Positions 26,718 to 36,743 are shown, counted from the stretch's first letter. The stretch: DNA of 64,000 bases from Sphingobacterium allocomposti (GCF_008124885.1 NZ_VNHX01000002.1:1-64000), one strand, 5' to 3'. Notes: generated by a model from the letters alone, not told the origin. Made by a program: numbers and translations.

Positions 26718-26734
26718 ACTTTGAAAAACAAAGT
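26718..26734. promoter_or_regulatory. Second operator-like inverted repeat, upstream of creD
   Basis: ACTTTG-AAAAA-CAAAGT repeats the half-sites and 5-nt spacing of 25757-25773. It overlaps a further palindrome, ACAAAGTTCTTTGT. It lies about 190 bp before creD. Confidence 0.6.
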
Positions 26735-26742
26735 TCTTTGTT

Positions 26743-26831
26743 TTGATCGTCAAATGGTTCCGGCCGGCCTCGCGGACGTGTTTGGAGGCTGCGAGACTTC
26801 GAGGCCTTTAGGTAGAGCACGTCCGCGGGAT
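26743..26831 (+). ncRNA. Structured leader of creD (candidate)
   Basis: Three nested helices can form: TTGATC (26743-26748) with GATCAA (26826-26831), CGCGGACGTG (26768-26777) with CACGTCCGCG (26815-26824), and AGGC (26783-26786) with GCCT (26801-26804). The GC-rich block stands out from its AT-rich surroundings. It may be a structured 5' leader between the operator and creD. A 60-codon reading frame across it has no protein-like features. I know no matching RNA family. Confidence 0.4.
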
Positions 26832-26923
26832 CAATGCCGCCTTGAGAAGAGCTGTCTGTACGAGACGATGCGCGTTTTCTTTAACGTATGGAATAATGGC
26901 TAACATAAGATAAAGACAATTGT

Positions 26924-28408
26924 ATGGAAAATTCAAAATCACAACAGCCTTCTACCCGTGAGGTAGAGCAACAGTCATTTTTCGAAAAATTGACGAATTC
27001 CATTGCCGTGAAACTAGTCACGATGCTCATCCTGTTGCTGTTTCTCCTAATTCCCATGGAATGGGTAAACGGTCTGATAGCGGAGAGGCACGATCGGGAG
27101 CGAGGCGTGGAGCGTGAAATCGCAAGTAAATGGGGCGAGTCCCAGGTTCTGTCCGGCCCTATAATCGGGGTGCCGTACACGGTTATGCGACAGGTCGGTG
27201 CTGTAGATGAAAACGGCCGGAACAAGACAGAAGCTTATCTGGACAAAGATTATATCTTTCTGGCGGCTAAAAATACGTCGTTCGTGTCTAAGGTAAGTCC
27301 GACGTATTTAAAAAGAGGTATCTACCGGACGGTGGTATATCAGGCGACAGCGCAGATACAGGGACACTTTGACGAAATCGACTTTTCAAAACTGGAAATA
27401 GAAAATGTCGAGCTTCACTGGGAGAAGGCCAAAATGTTTATAGGTCTTAGCGATTTGAAGGGCCTAACAACCACCCCTAAACTAATCTGGGAAGGACAAC
27501 AGCTATCGTTTGGAATGGGAAACAGTAACGTGCATCTGTTTGAGCGCACGCTTGAGGCTGATATAGACCTATCGGAGAGGTCGACTAAGGGTCGATTCTC
27601 GATCCAAATGGACATCCGCGGCGCACGTGGATTATCGGTTCTCCCTTCTGCGGAGGAAACTTCCGTAAAGATAAGTGGAACGTGGTCCAGCCCGAGTTTT
27701 GGTGGCGGATTTTTACCCGAAGAGAGACAAACGGGGGGCGATTCCTTTCAGGCGGTTTGGCGGATACCCGGATATGGACGTAAGTTTCCGCAACAATGGA
27801 CGGGCTTTAAGACGCAACTTTATGTGATAGATCCGCTGGCCGCTTATGGCGATGCACCTTCTTCGGCGCCTACTGCGCCGGCTATTGCCGGCGACGAAGG
27901 TTCGCGCGGGTTCGGTACGTCAACTGCGCAGGATATGGTTGAAGTCTATTTTATACCGTCGGTTGATAACTATCAAAAAACCACACGCGTTGCCAAATAT
28001 GGAATACTGGTCGTCGCATTGACTTTCGCATCGCTGTTTTTTACGGAAATCATCAAACGGCGTCGTATACATCTTGTTCAATATATTCTTATAGGCTGTG
28101 CAATGGTTCTTTTTTATTCCCTCTTGCTTGCCATTGGTGAGCATTTGGGATTCAACTGGGCTTATCTGATATCGGCGGTCGCCACGACGTTGTTGATAGC
28201 GTCCTTTATATGGGGGATAACCAAGCAGCCACGGATTAGCTATCTTTTTAGCAGTATATTGACGATTTTCTACGCTTTCGTCTATGTGTTGATGCAACTG
28301 CAGGACTTCTCGCTGGTCGTCGGTGCTGTGGGGATGTTTATCATTCTAGCCGTCCTGATGAGGTTGTCTCTTCGTATTCATTGGTTTCAGTTTGAAAAAA
28401 ACGATTAA
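26924..28408 (+). CDS. creD: Inner-membrane protein CreD
   Basis: This 494-residue protein matches the CreD family of cell-envelope proteins: an N-terminal helix followed by LIPMEWVNGLIAERHDRERG, the SGPIIGVPY motif, a long extracytoplasmic beta-rich domain, and five C-terminal helices beginning near FASLFFTEIIKRRRIHLVQY. In enterobacteria creD belongs to the CreBC regulon and affects envelope stress resistance. Here the adjacent winged-helix regulator is the likely controller instead. A VEVYFIPSVDNYQKT segment before the last helices is typical. Confidence 0.92.
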   Translation: MENSKSQQPSTREVEQQSFFEKLTNSIAVKLVTMLILLLFLLIPMEWVNGLIAERHDRERGVEREIASKWGESQVLSGPIIGVPYTVMRQVGAVDENGRNKTEAYLDKDYIFLAAKNTSFVSKVSPTYLKRGIYRTVVYQATAQIQGHFDEIDFSKLEIENVELHWEKAKMFIGLSDLKGLTTTPKLIWEGQQLSFGMGNSNVHLFERTLEADIDLSERSTKGRFSIQMDIRGARGLSVLPSAEETSVKISGTWSSPSFGGGFLPEERQTGGDSFQAVWRIPGYGRKFPQQWTGFKTQLYVIDPLAAYGDAPSSAPTAPAIAGDEGSRGFGTSTAQDMVEVYFIPSVDNYQKTTRVAKYGILVVALTFASLFFTEIIKRRRIHLVQYILIGCAMVLFYSLLLAIGEHLGFNWAYLISAVATTLLIASFIWGITKQPRISYLFSSILTIFYAFVYVLMQLQDFSLVVGAVGMFIILAVLMRLSLRIHWFQFEKND

Positions 28409-28536
28409 AAGAATTTACAATGGGGTCTATTGTCTGGCAAGCTCAGTTTTATTTCACCTTTGTGTATATCCTTTGGCGTCGGGGATTTCGGGATAGGGAT
28501 TACATTTCTTAAATTAGCCCAGCTAAGCAAAAAGAT

Positions 28537-30627
28537 ATGAATAAACTATCGGTACTGACGTGCGCACTTATTTTTTGTGCGTATGCTCACGCGCAGGATA
28601 CGCGGGACTCCCGTGTAGACCGACCATTAATAACGAATAAATTACATCAGTTGAAAAAGGACGTCATGACACCCCAGAAGCTTTGGGAGCTGGGGAGGGT
28701 CTCGGCTGAAGGCGTGTCGCCGGATGGACAGTATTTGGTATACGGTGTTTCCAACTATAGCTTTGGGGAGAATAAATCGGAGAAAAACCTTTTTGTCATT
28801 CCTGTTCAGGGAGGCGCAGCTACACAGCTAACGGATGAACCGGGGGGCGAATCCCTTGTTCAGATCACGGAACAGGGTGAAGTGGTCTACCTTTTCAAAG
28901 GACAGCTGTGGTCGAAACCGTTGCAAGGGGGAGCCGCGAGACAGCTTACCGATGTCGAAGGCGGATTGGAAAACGTAAAATTGTCGCCGGATGGTAAGTA
29001 TATCCTTTTTAGTAGGCGCGTCCTCCTCAAGAAATACCACAGTACGGATAAATACGAGGACCTTCCCCAATCCAATGTCTACATTTATGACGATCTCGAT
29101 TACCGCCATTGGGACACATTCCACGATGGAAAGTTCAACCACCCGTTCGTAGCACCGTATGACAATGGGCGGGTCGGCGAAGCTATTGATATTTTGGAGG
29201 GGGAACCTTTCTATAGTCCGCAGATGCCCTTCGGCGGTGCGGACGACTTTACATGGAGCGCCGACAGCAAAGCCGTGCTATACGTCTGCAAGAAAAAATT
29301 TGGAAAGGACTATGCAACAAGTACGGACACGGATATCTATCAATATGATTTGGTATCTAAGACGACGACGAACCTTACCGAGGGCCTTAACGGATACGAT
29401 ACGCACCCCATGTATAGTCCGGACGGGAAGCAGCTCGCGTGGCTTAGCATGAAAACCGACGGGTACGAAGCCGATAAGAACGATATTATCTTGCTTGACC
29501 CCAGTTCGGGTAAGCGTATCAACCTGACCGAGGCCTGGGACGGAACCGTTAATTCTTTTGTCTGGAGTAAAGACGGAAGCAAAATATACTTTACAGCCCC
29601 TACCAGAGGAACGGTGCAGCTGTTCGCTGTTAACCTATCTAGAAGAAAGAAAGCGGTGCCCCATGTGCAGCAGATAAGCGATGGCGCATGTGACATTGGC
29701 GCGATCGTCGGGGAGACGGAAGAAGGGCTGGTGGTCACATCAACAACGATGACGCGGGCGGCCGAAGTATACCTCTACCATTTGAAAAAACGGACGCTTG
29801 CTGCAATTACACACGTAAACGATGCTATATTTGGCAGGCTTGCCGAGACCAAAGTCGTAGGGCGTTTCACCAAGGCTTCTGATGGCGCCGATCTTTTTTC
29901 CTGGGTGATCTATCCGCCCGACTTTGATCCGGGAAAGAAATACCCTGTGCTGCTGTTCTGTCAGGGAGGGCCGCAGTCGGCGACGACGCAGGGGTATTCC
30001 TATAGATGGAACTTCCAGCTGATGGCATCGCAGGGGTACATCGTTATCCTGCCCAACCGGAGGGGCATGCCGGGGTGGGGCGTGAAATGGAATCATGATA
30101 TAAGCAAAGACTGAGGTGGGCAGGCTATACGCGACTACCTGTCAGCGATAGATGACTTAGCAAAGGAGCCTTACGTCGATACTGCGCGGCTGGGGGCTGT
30201 TGGAGCGAGCTACGGCGGATATTCGGTATTTATGCTAGCCGGGGTTCATAATGGACGTTTTAAATCGTTTATTTCCCACTGTGGTCTGTTTGATATGACC
30301 TCCTGGTATGGAACAACGGAAGAGCTGTTTTTTGCAAATTATGACTTAGGCGGACCCTATTGGGAGCCGGGCAACCATAAAACTTACACCGAGTTCAATC
30401 CGATAAAACACATTGACAAGTGGGATACTCCGATTTTGATCTTTCAGGGAGGCAAGGACTTCCGTGTGCCGATCGGCCAAGGGTTGGAGGCGTTTCAGGC
30501 GGCGCAGCTAAAGAACATTAAGAGCCGGTTGGTATATCTGCCGGATGAGAATCACTGGGTTCTTTCCGGGCACAATGCACAGGTGTGGCAAAGGGAGTTC
30601 TTCAGCTGGCTAAAAGAAACATTGTAG
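28537..30627 (+). pseudogene. S9 family prolyl-oligopeptidase/DPP-like peptidase, interrupted by an in-frame TGA
   Basis: The gene encodes a secreted S9 peptidase (signal MNKLSVLTCALIFCAYAHAQ), a WD40-like beta-propeller of PD40 repeats such as LSPDGKYILFSRR, and a C-terminal alpha/beta hydrolase. TGA at 30112-30114 stops it at residue 525. Reading straight through in the same frame gives GGQAIRDYLSAIDD and then the catalytic Ser (GASYGGYS), Asp (QGGKDFRVP) and His (ENHWVL), ending at 30627 with no shift. The stop falls where the family normally has Trp (TGG) in the pattern ISKD-W-GGQ, so one base change explains it. The truncated product would lack the whole triad. It is a recent pseudogene or a sequencing error. 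Confidence 0.85.
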
Positions 30628-30646
30628 AAGGCGGGAGTGCGTTGGT

Positions 30647-30689
30647 ATTACCCGCTATCAGGGAAACAGCGTCTTTGATGGCGGGTAAT
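30647..30689. terminator. Hairpin between convergent genes
   Basis: ATTACCCGCTATCA (30647-30660) pairs with TGATGGCGGGTAAT (30676-30689) with one G-U pair and a 15-nt loop. It lies between the S9 gene and the MCE gene. A T7 run follows at some distance on the plus strand (after 30700). Confidence 0.6.
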
Positions 30690-30693
30690 ATGC

Positions 30694-31641
30694 CTATTTC
30701 GTGTCTTTTTTTCCGAAAATGCTTAAGCGGATATAACGCCCTGGCCGCTCTTTCACGTCTTTTACCAATGCGTCCAACTCGGAGGATGCACTGTTTAGAT
30801 TGTGATACAGCTTATCATCGTGGAGCAGCAGGCCTATGGATCCTTCGCCGTTGTTGATTTTTGCCGTGATTGCCTGTACCTCTTTCATTGCCAGGTTGGC
30901 GTTGTCAATAGTTGCCTTAATCTCCGTTTTTGAGAGGTCCTCCGACAGGTGGTCCAGATTCGCCAGAATCGCATTGATCTTATCGTTATTATTTTTAAAG
31001 TTATTCGTAATAGACTCCAGGTTTTGCATGATTTTCACCAGGCGGACCTTTTCCGATCCCATAAGGCCCTCCACATCGCTGGTAATGCGCTCCATGTTGT
31101 TTAATGATATGGCAATGCTGTGCAGGCTACTTTTAAAGTCGCGTTGGAACTCCTTGTCCAAAGCGGTGTTGACGGCGGACAATACAGAATCGAGTTTGAC
31201 GACCAGGTTTTCCACCTTTTTTTGAAGTGGCTCCACTTTTTCAAGCAGGTTGGCCTGCACGTCCGACAGAAGAGGGTCTCCGTCCTTTGCCATTGTTTTG
31301 CTGTTTCCCAACTCGAATACAATGGCCTTGCTTCCCAGAAGGTCAGCGCTGACAATACGGGCTACGGAGTTCGAGGGGATCTTATAGTCTTTTTTTATCT
31401 TAAAGTGGGTACGTATCTTACCGTTCTCGAGGAGCTCCATTCTCGAAACCCGGCCAATCTGATAGCCGTTTACCACAACCGGTTTGGAAACTGTAAGGCC
31501 ATCGACATTATCATAATCTGTATAGAACTCGTTTTCGTTGCTGAAAACGTCGTTTCCTTTTAAAAAGTTATAACCTATAAATAATAGTGCAAGGGCAACG
31601 ACCGTAATGATGCCAACTCTTGTTTCGTTCGTTATCTTCAA
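30694..31641 (-). CDS. MlaD/MCE family lipid-transport protein
   Basis: This 315-residue protein has one N-terminal membrane anchor (VGIITVVALALLFIGYNFLK) and an MCE domain (YTDYDNVDGLTVSKPVVVNGYQIGRVSRM), followed by a long helical region with repeated heptad-like segments and LLHDDKLYHNLN, typical of MlaD-type substrate-binding components of ABC lipid transporters. It would move phospholipids between the membranes. The ATPase and permease genes are not in this window. It lies 61 bp downstream of the amidase, probably in one operon. Confidence 0.9.
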   Translation of the reverse strand: MKITNETRVGIITVVALALLFIGYNFLKGNDVFSNENEFYTDYDNVDGLTVSKPVVVNGYQIGRVSRMELLENGKIRTHFKIKKDYKIPSNSVARIVSADLLGSKAIVFELGNSKTMAKDGDPLLSDVQANLLEKVEPLQKKVENLVVKLDSVLSAVNTALDKEFQRDFKSSLHSIAISLNNMERITSDVEGLMGSEKVRLVKIMQNLESITNNFKNNNDKINAILANLDHLSEDLSKTEIKATIDNANLAMKEVQAITAKINNGEGSIGLLLHDDKLYHNLNSASSELDALVKDVKERPGRYIRLSIFGKKDTK

Positions 31642-31702
31642 AATGAGGTCTGAATAATGTTAAATTTACTATGCAATAACAACAAACTAATGTACTAAAT
31701 GT

Positions 31703-32530
31703 TTATCGTTCTACGGCTGTTTTATATGTTTTTATTGCGTTAAATAAATTTGTTACAATTTCATTCTGACCGGAAGAAGACAACATATATTCCTCTTCTG
31801 TAGGGCTGCTTATAAAACCGATCTCGGTTAATACCGATGGCATTCCCGCTGTTGCCAACACCGCTAACGACAGCTCCTGCACCCCGCGGTTATTGCGGGC
31901 GGATTTGGCGTATTCGTCCTGCATGTAAGAAGCTAGCTTGATGCTTTCACGGCGGTATTGGTTTTTCATCAGTTGGAATACTATCATACTTGATGGGTCT
32001 TTCGGATCGAATCCCCCATAATTTTCCTTGTAGTTGTCCTCCAACAAAATCGAAGCATTTTCGCGGATAGCTACGTCCTGCGAGCCGAGCCGGTTAAAAC
32101 CGCAGACAAATGTTTCTGTTCCCCGGACAGATGGATTTTTACGTTTACTGGTATTTGCTGAGTTGCAGTGAATGGAGATAAAAAGATCTGCTTGGTTCTT
32201 GTTGGCGACGGCCGGCCGTTCGTATAGGGGGATGAAAACATCGGTTTTTCTCGTGAATACAACTTTTACGCCGGGCAGCTCACCTTCGATTTTCTTACCC
32301 AACTTCAGTGCCACACTCAGTGCGATGTCCTTTTCGTTCGACTGCCTTCCGCGGGCGCCATAATCGTGTCCTCCGTGTCCGGCATCAAGGACAATTGTTC
32401 TTACCTTCTGAGGAACATTGGCGGGTTCCTGCGACGCAGGATAAAAGGGTTTGGAGGCGCTGGAAAAGGTTAACGTAAAAATTGCTGTAACAACTATACT
32501 TAAATTTTTTACATTTAATTTTTTTGTCAT
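31703..32530 (-). CDS. N-acetylmuramoyl-L-alanine amidase (Amidase_3)
   Basis: This 275-residue periplasmic amidase cleaves the MurNAc-L-Ala bond in peptidoglycan. It has an N-terminal signal sequence and then the zinc site elements: LDAGHGGHDYGARG (first His), NEKDIALSVALKL (Glu), SIHCNSA (second His), and the catalytic Glu in LTEIGFISSPTEE. The order and length match Amidase_3. It pairs with the MCE gene and is divergent from lptD, a grouping that suits envelope maintenance. Confidence 0.93.
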   Translation of the reverse strand: MTKKLNVKNLSIVVTAIFTLTFSSASKPFYPASQEPANVPQKVRTIVLDAGHGGHDYGARGRQSNEKDIALSVALKLGKKIEGELPGVKVVFTRKTDVFIPLYERPAVANKNQADLFISIHCNSANTSKRKNPSVRGTETFVCGFNRLGSQDVAIRENASILLEDNYKENYGGFDPKDPSSMIVFQLMKNQYRRESIKLASYMQDEYAKSARNNRGVQELSLAVLATAGMPSVLTEIGFISSPTEEEYMLSSSGQNEIVTNLFNAIKTYKTAVER

Positions 32531-32580
32531 GTGTATAATATCCTCTCGTATCGTCGTTTAAATTAATGTGCAAAATAGCG

Positions 32581-32588
32581 CAAAATTA
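32581..32588 (-). promoter_or_regulatory. Amidase-operon -7 element (candidate)
   Basis: The minus strand reads TAATTTTG, a match to TAnnTTTG, giving a leader of about 45 nt. No TTG is present at the -33 distance. Confidence 0.4.
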
Positions 32589-32635
32589 TTTTTTTATTCG
32601 TGTTCATCGTCCACGTTTTCTAAATGTTTTTTGAC

Positions 32636-32643
32636 TATTTTTG
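32636..32643 (+). promoter_or_regulatory. lptD -7 element (candidate)
   Basis: TATTTTTG matches the -7 consensus and would give a leader of about 40 nt to the TTG start of lptD. Confidence 0.45.
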
Positions 32644-32688
32644 CCAAAGAAGTTTAAATTCACACAAAAATAACATTCGTAATTAACT

Positions 32689-35340
32689 TTGAAGGCGTTA
32701 ACTTGTTTTTTCTGTAGCATTTTGTTTTTGTTTACAGCATCCCTAACTACGTATGCTCAGGTAGTGGAGCCTTCAAAAACTAACAATTCTAACGTACCGG
32801 ACACGAGTTTAATTGTGCCGGACACAACAAAAAATCACTTAAGGACCACACAGGGTACGGATACTGTTGTAATGAAAGATCAGGATGGTTTGGAAACAGT
32901 CGTCACGATTGTCGCCAACGACTCCTCCTGGAATCAGGTTAACAAAAATATTCTTCATTTATATAAGGGAGCTAAGGTAAAATACCAGGAGTTTGAGCTT
33001 GCTGCTGACTACATCCGCCTGGATCGGAATACGAACGAACTTTTTGCCAGCGGAGTCGTGGACCACAATGGCAAGTATGTTGGACGGCCGGTTGTTATTT
33101 TTCCGGGAGACACGCCTAAAACGGTAGACTCGTTGTTGTACGATTACAAGACCCGCGAAGGGAACACTTACGGGATAATGACCGAGCAAGACGGCGCTTA
33201 CGTACAGGCTAAGATTGTGCGGAAGAACCTCTATGATGAACTGTCCCTAAAAACGGGCATGTATAGCACTTGTAATTTACCGTATCCTCATACACATTTT
33301 GGCATACAGTTTACGAAAGGTCTGATGGCCGGGAAGCACATTATTGTGGGGCCAGCTTATCTCGTGGTGGAGAATATCCCGATTAAATTTTTAGCGATAC
33401 CCTTTGGTTTCTTTCCCAGGCAGAACAAGCGTGCGTCGGGCTTTTTATTTCCTTCCTTCGGCGAGGATGCAACGCGGGGATTTTCCATGCGTGACATCGG
33501 CTGGTATCTCGCATTTAACGATTACTGGGATTCTGAGATCCGGGGTAGTTTATATTCCAAAGGATCGTGGGAAGCAAATGTCCGTACAAACTATTTGGTT
33601 AACTACAAATACAGTGGAGGATTTAATATCCGTTATGCGGCGACTAAAGTGGGGGTGGAGGGAACCCCAAGTTTCGGAACAAACAAGGATTTTAACGTGA
33701 CGTGGAACCATACGCAACGGCAAGAGGCCAATCCGGGAACGTCGTTTTCCGCCTCAGTCAACTTTGGTACCGCTTCGTACTTTCAAAACACGGGTTTTAA
33801 TCAGGCCAACAGTATCGAAGATATCACGCGGAATAACATGTCCTCGTCTATTTCTTATGGAAAGGTTTTTGCCGACGGCAAGGTAAACTTTACGTCTAGC
33901 TTAAGTCATAGACAGGATATGGCGTCGGGTAGAGTGGATCTAGAATTACCATCATTCAGTTTGAACGTCTCTACATTTAACCCTTTTGATTCTAAAGACC
34001 GGGTTGGCGATCAGAAGTGGTATCAGCGGATTACGGTAGGATACAGTCTGCAGGGACGTAACACCATATCTGCCGGCGACTCCGTGCTGTTCAGTAAGGA
34101 AAGCCTGAAGAACTTTACGAACGGTTTTCAGCACAATATCCCCATAGCTTTGACCTTAAACGCTTTTAAATATTTTCAGTTCAACACCTCCGTGAACTAT
34201 ACAGAGCGCTGGTATCTGCAATCTACGCGTAAACGCCTTATCAATCGGGTAGACGGGTTTGAGCAGGTCGTGGACACGGTACAAGGCTTCCGCAGGGCGT
34301 ATGACTATTCGGTGTCTTCGGGGTTGTCGACAAAGGTGTATGGTATGTACCCTAAGATGGGAAAGATCGAGGCCATCCGTCACGTCATAACACCGTCGGT
34401 CAACTTAAATTATCGGCCCGACTTTTCCGATCCGAGGTATGGCTTTTATCGGGAGTTTGTCAACGAGAACGGCGCATTGGAAAGATACTCCATTTTTGAG
34501 CGGGGAATCTATGGATCGCCCAGCGCGGGAAAGTCAATGGGTATAGGCTTTTCCATCGATAATAATGTTGAAGCGAAAATCCGGACGGCTAACGATACAA
34601 CGGGGAACGGTATCAAGAAAGTGAAGATTCTTCAAGGCTTAACCTTTAGCGGAAACTACAACTTTATGGCCGACTCGCTAAAGCTGTCAACGATTAGTTT
34701 TTCAGGTCGAACCTCCCTGTTCGGCGAAAAGATCAATTTAAATTTCAACGGATCTTTTGATCCGTACGTCGTCAATGAGGAAGGGATCCGCGTAAACCGG
34801 TTTGCATTGCAGGACGGGAAGCTGGCACGGTTGACCAACTTCGGACTATCTTTTGATTACAGTCTCAACCCACAGGCAAACAAAAGCCGCAACAATAACA
34901 TCGACTCTTTACGCAATCAGATGCCCAATATGACGCAGGAACAAGCGGAGGCATTGGCGCGTATTAGCACCGACCCAAATGCGTTCGTTGACTTTAATAT
35001 CCCTTGGAACTTAAACGGCTCGTTTAGTATGAATTACAGCCAGACGTGGGAGAGGGAGCAGCGTCGGATGCGAAGCGTGGTTACAGCGACGGTCAATCTA
35101 AACGGAGACTTCAACGTTACACCAAAATGGAAGGTGCAGTTCAATACAGGGTACGACTTCCGCCAGCAGGCGCTTTCTCTTACCCGGTTTAGCATTTACC
35201 GCGACCTGCATTGCTGGGACATGTCAATAGGCTGGACGCCCTTCGGCCAGTATAAAAGCTATAACATTACCATTCGGGCTAAAGCGTCGGTCCTTCAGGA
35301 TCTGAAGTTAACGAAACGGGAGAGCCATTACATATACTAA
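32689..35340 (+). CDS. lptD: LPS assembly outer-membrane protein LptD
   Basis: This 883-residue protein has a signal peptide (FFCSILFLFTASLTTYAQ), an OstA-like periplasmic domain (LYKGAKVKYQEFELAADYI and GVVDHNGKYVGRPV), and the large LptD barrel, beginning near IKFLAIPFGFFPRQNKRASG and ending with paired aromatic-rich strands (HCWDMSIGWTPFGQYKSYNI). It would insert LPS at the outer leaflet with LptE. The start is a TTG: no other start codon precedes or enters the signal peptide. cinA follows after 36 bp and is probably cotranscribed. Confidence 0.9.
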   Translation: MKALTCFFCSILFLFTASLTTYAQVVEPSKTNNSNVPDTSLIVPDTTKNHLRTTQGTDTVVMKDQDGLETVVTIVANDSSWNQVNKNILHLYKGAKVKYQEFELAADYIRLDRNTNELFASGVVDHNGKYVGRPVVIFPGDTPKTVDSLLYDYKTREGNTYGIMTEQDGAYVQAKIVRKNLYDELSLKTGMYSTCNLPYPHTHFGIQFTKGLMAGKHIIVGPAYLVVENIPIKFLAIPFGFFPRQNKRASGFLFPSFGEDATRGFSMRDIGWYLAFNDYWDSEIRGSLYSKGSWEANVRTNYLVNYKYSGGFNIRYAATKVGVEGTPSFGTNKDFNVTWNHTQRQEANPGTSFSASVNFGTASYFQNTGFNQANSIEDITRNNMSSSISYGKVFADGKVNFTSSLSHRQDMASGRVDLELPSFSLNVSTFNPFDSKDRVGDQKWYQRITVGYSLQGRNTISAGDSVLFSKESLKNFTNGFQHNIPIALTLNAFKYFQFNTSVNYTERWYLQSTRKRLINRVDGFEQVVDTVQGFRRAYDYSVSSGLSTKVYGMYPKMGKIEAIRHVITPSVNLNYRPDFSDPRYGFYREFVNENGALERYSIFERGIYGSPSAGKSMGIGFSIDNNVEAKIRTANDTTGNGIKKVKILQGLTFSGNYNFMADSLKLSTISFSGRTSLFGEKINLNFNGSFDPYVVNEEGIRVNRFALQDGKLARLTNFGLSFDYSLNPQANKSRNNNIDSLRNQMPNMTQEQAEALARISTDPNAFVDFNIPWNLNGSFSMNYSQTWEREQRRMRSVVTATVNLNGDFNVTPKWKVQFNTGYDFRQQALSLTRFSIYRDLHCWDMSIGWTPFGQYKSYNITIRAKASVLQDLKLTKRESHYIY

Positions 35341-35376
35341 GCTAAGCTTTCCGTATAACTTTAACGTTCATTTTTT

Positions 35377-36639
35377 ATGACGGCAGAAATCATTACTATA
35401 GGAGACGAAATACTCAATGGGCAGATTGTTGATACCAACTCGGCCTGGATGGCTCAGCAGCTTGCCCAGCTGCATATTGTGGTAGTACAGATTACGTCGA
35501 TCCCCGATGCAGCCGGAGCGATAAAGCATGCGCTCGGACAGGCGGAAAAGCGAGCCGACATTATTTTGGTGACCGGCGGACTAGGGCCGACGAAAGATGA
35601 TGTGACCAAGGAAGCCATTGCCGCTTACTTCAATACCACCTTGGTGCGTGATCCAGCTGTATTGGCGCATGTGGAAAACATATTTGAAAGAGCTGGCTAC
35701 GGCGATATGCCCGAGATAAACAGGAGGCAAGCCGATGTGCTGGCTAATGCCCTTGTTTTGTTTAATGACGTGGGAACAGCACCCGGCATGTCCATACAAC
35801 AGAACGGTAAATATTTTGCTTTCTTGCCCGGTGTACCATTCGAAATGAAATTCCTGATGGAGCATCGCGTACTGCCGGCTCTTCGGTCATACCAACAGGA
35901 CACGTTCGTGCATAATGCTTATCTATTGACCGTTGGTATTGGCGAGTCGCATTTGGCGCGCGAGATCACAGATATCGAAGAGCAGATGCCTGCGTATCTT
36001 AAGCTGGCCTATCTGCCTGGTATAGGATCAGTCCGATTGCGTTTTACGGCTGTTGGTCCAGACCTGAAACGGTTGATAGAGGAGACGGCCAACTTTGTTG
36101 ATCAAGTGAAATCGCGCTTAGGAAAGTATGTGGTTGCCCAGGCCGATGTTTCGTTTGAAGAAGTCATCGTACATACATTCAAAAGTCACCAGGTTAGTGT
36201 AGCGACGGCCGAAAGCTGTACAGGTGGGCGTATTTCAGCCCAGATTACACAGGTAGCCGGAGCCAGCGCTATGTTTAACGGAACGGTTGTCGCCTATGCT
36301 AACGAAGCGAAGGTGGAACTGTTGAGCGTTTCGCGATCCACCCTCGAACATTATGGAGCAGTGAGCGAACAAACGGTGAAAGAAATGGCTGAGGGGGTAA
36401 AAAAGTTGTTTCACACCGACTACGCCATCGCTACGAGCGGAATTGCCGGACCGGGGGGAGGTACCGCTGAAAAACCTGTGGGGACGGTGTGTATCGCTGT
36501 CGTAGGACGAAGAGAGACACAGGTACGGACCTATCATTTTAGAAATGACAGGGTCCTGAATATCGAGCGTACCACCATGGCGGGGCTAACGATGTTGTGG
36601 AATCTGTTTCAAAAAGAACATCTAACGTCTACGGAATAA
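35377..36639 (+). CDS. cinA: CinA, competence/damage-inducible protein A (NMN deamidase)
   Basis: This 420-residue cytoplasmic protein has both halves of CinA. An N-terminal MoeA-like COG1058 domain (AEIITIGDEILNGQIVDTNS, GGLGPTKDD, LPGVPFEM) is followed by a C-terminal nicotinamide-nucleotide amidase domain (ATAESCTGGRISAQITQVAG, GIAGPGGGTAEKPVGTV). It recycles NMN in the NAD cycle and may hydrolyse ADP-ribose. It follows lptD closely. Confidence 0.94.
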   Translation: MTAEIITIGDEILNGQIVDTNSAWMAQQLAQLHIVVVQITSIPDAAGAIKHALGQAEKRADIILVTGGLGPTKDDVTKEAIAAYFNTTLVRDPAVLAHVENIFERAGYGDMPEINRRQADVLANALVLFNDVGTAPGMSIQQNGKYFAFLPGVPFEMKFLMEHRVLPALRSYQQDTFVHNAYLLTVGIGESHLAREITDIEEQMPAYLKLAYLPGIGSVRLRFTAVGPDLKRLIEETANFVDQVKSRLGKYVVAQADVSFEEVIVHTFKSHQVSVATAESCTGGRISAQITQVAGASAMFNGTVVAYANEAKVELLSVSRSTLEHYGAVSEQTVKEMAEGVKKLFHTDYAIATSGIAGPGGGTAEKPVGTVCIAVVGRRETQVRTYHFRNDRVLNIERTTMAGLTMLWNLFQKEHLTSTE

Positions 36640-36743
36640 TGTTTTTGTATTTTTGCTCGGCAGAATATTATATTTTTCTCTATAAAAAAGTTCTTGATGG
36701 CAGAGGAGAGATCGATAAATTGCTTTTATATAAACGCGGTTAT

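Noticed and set aside
26721..26903. 60-codon frame across the creD leader
   Set aside because: Its composition follows the inverted repeats and shows no protein-like pattern; the region is better explained as structured RNA or DNA.
30112..30114. TGA in the S9 gene as a selenocysteine codon
   Set aside because: The family has Trp here, not Cys, and I see no SECIS-like hairpin immediately after the codon.
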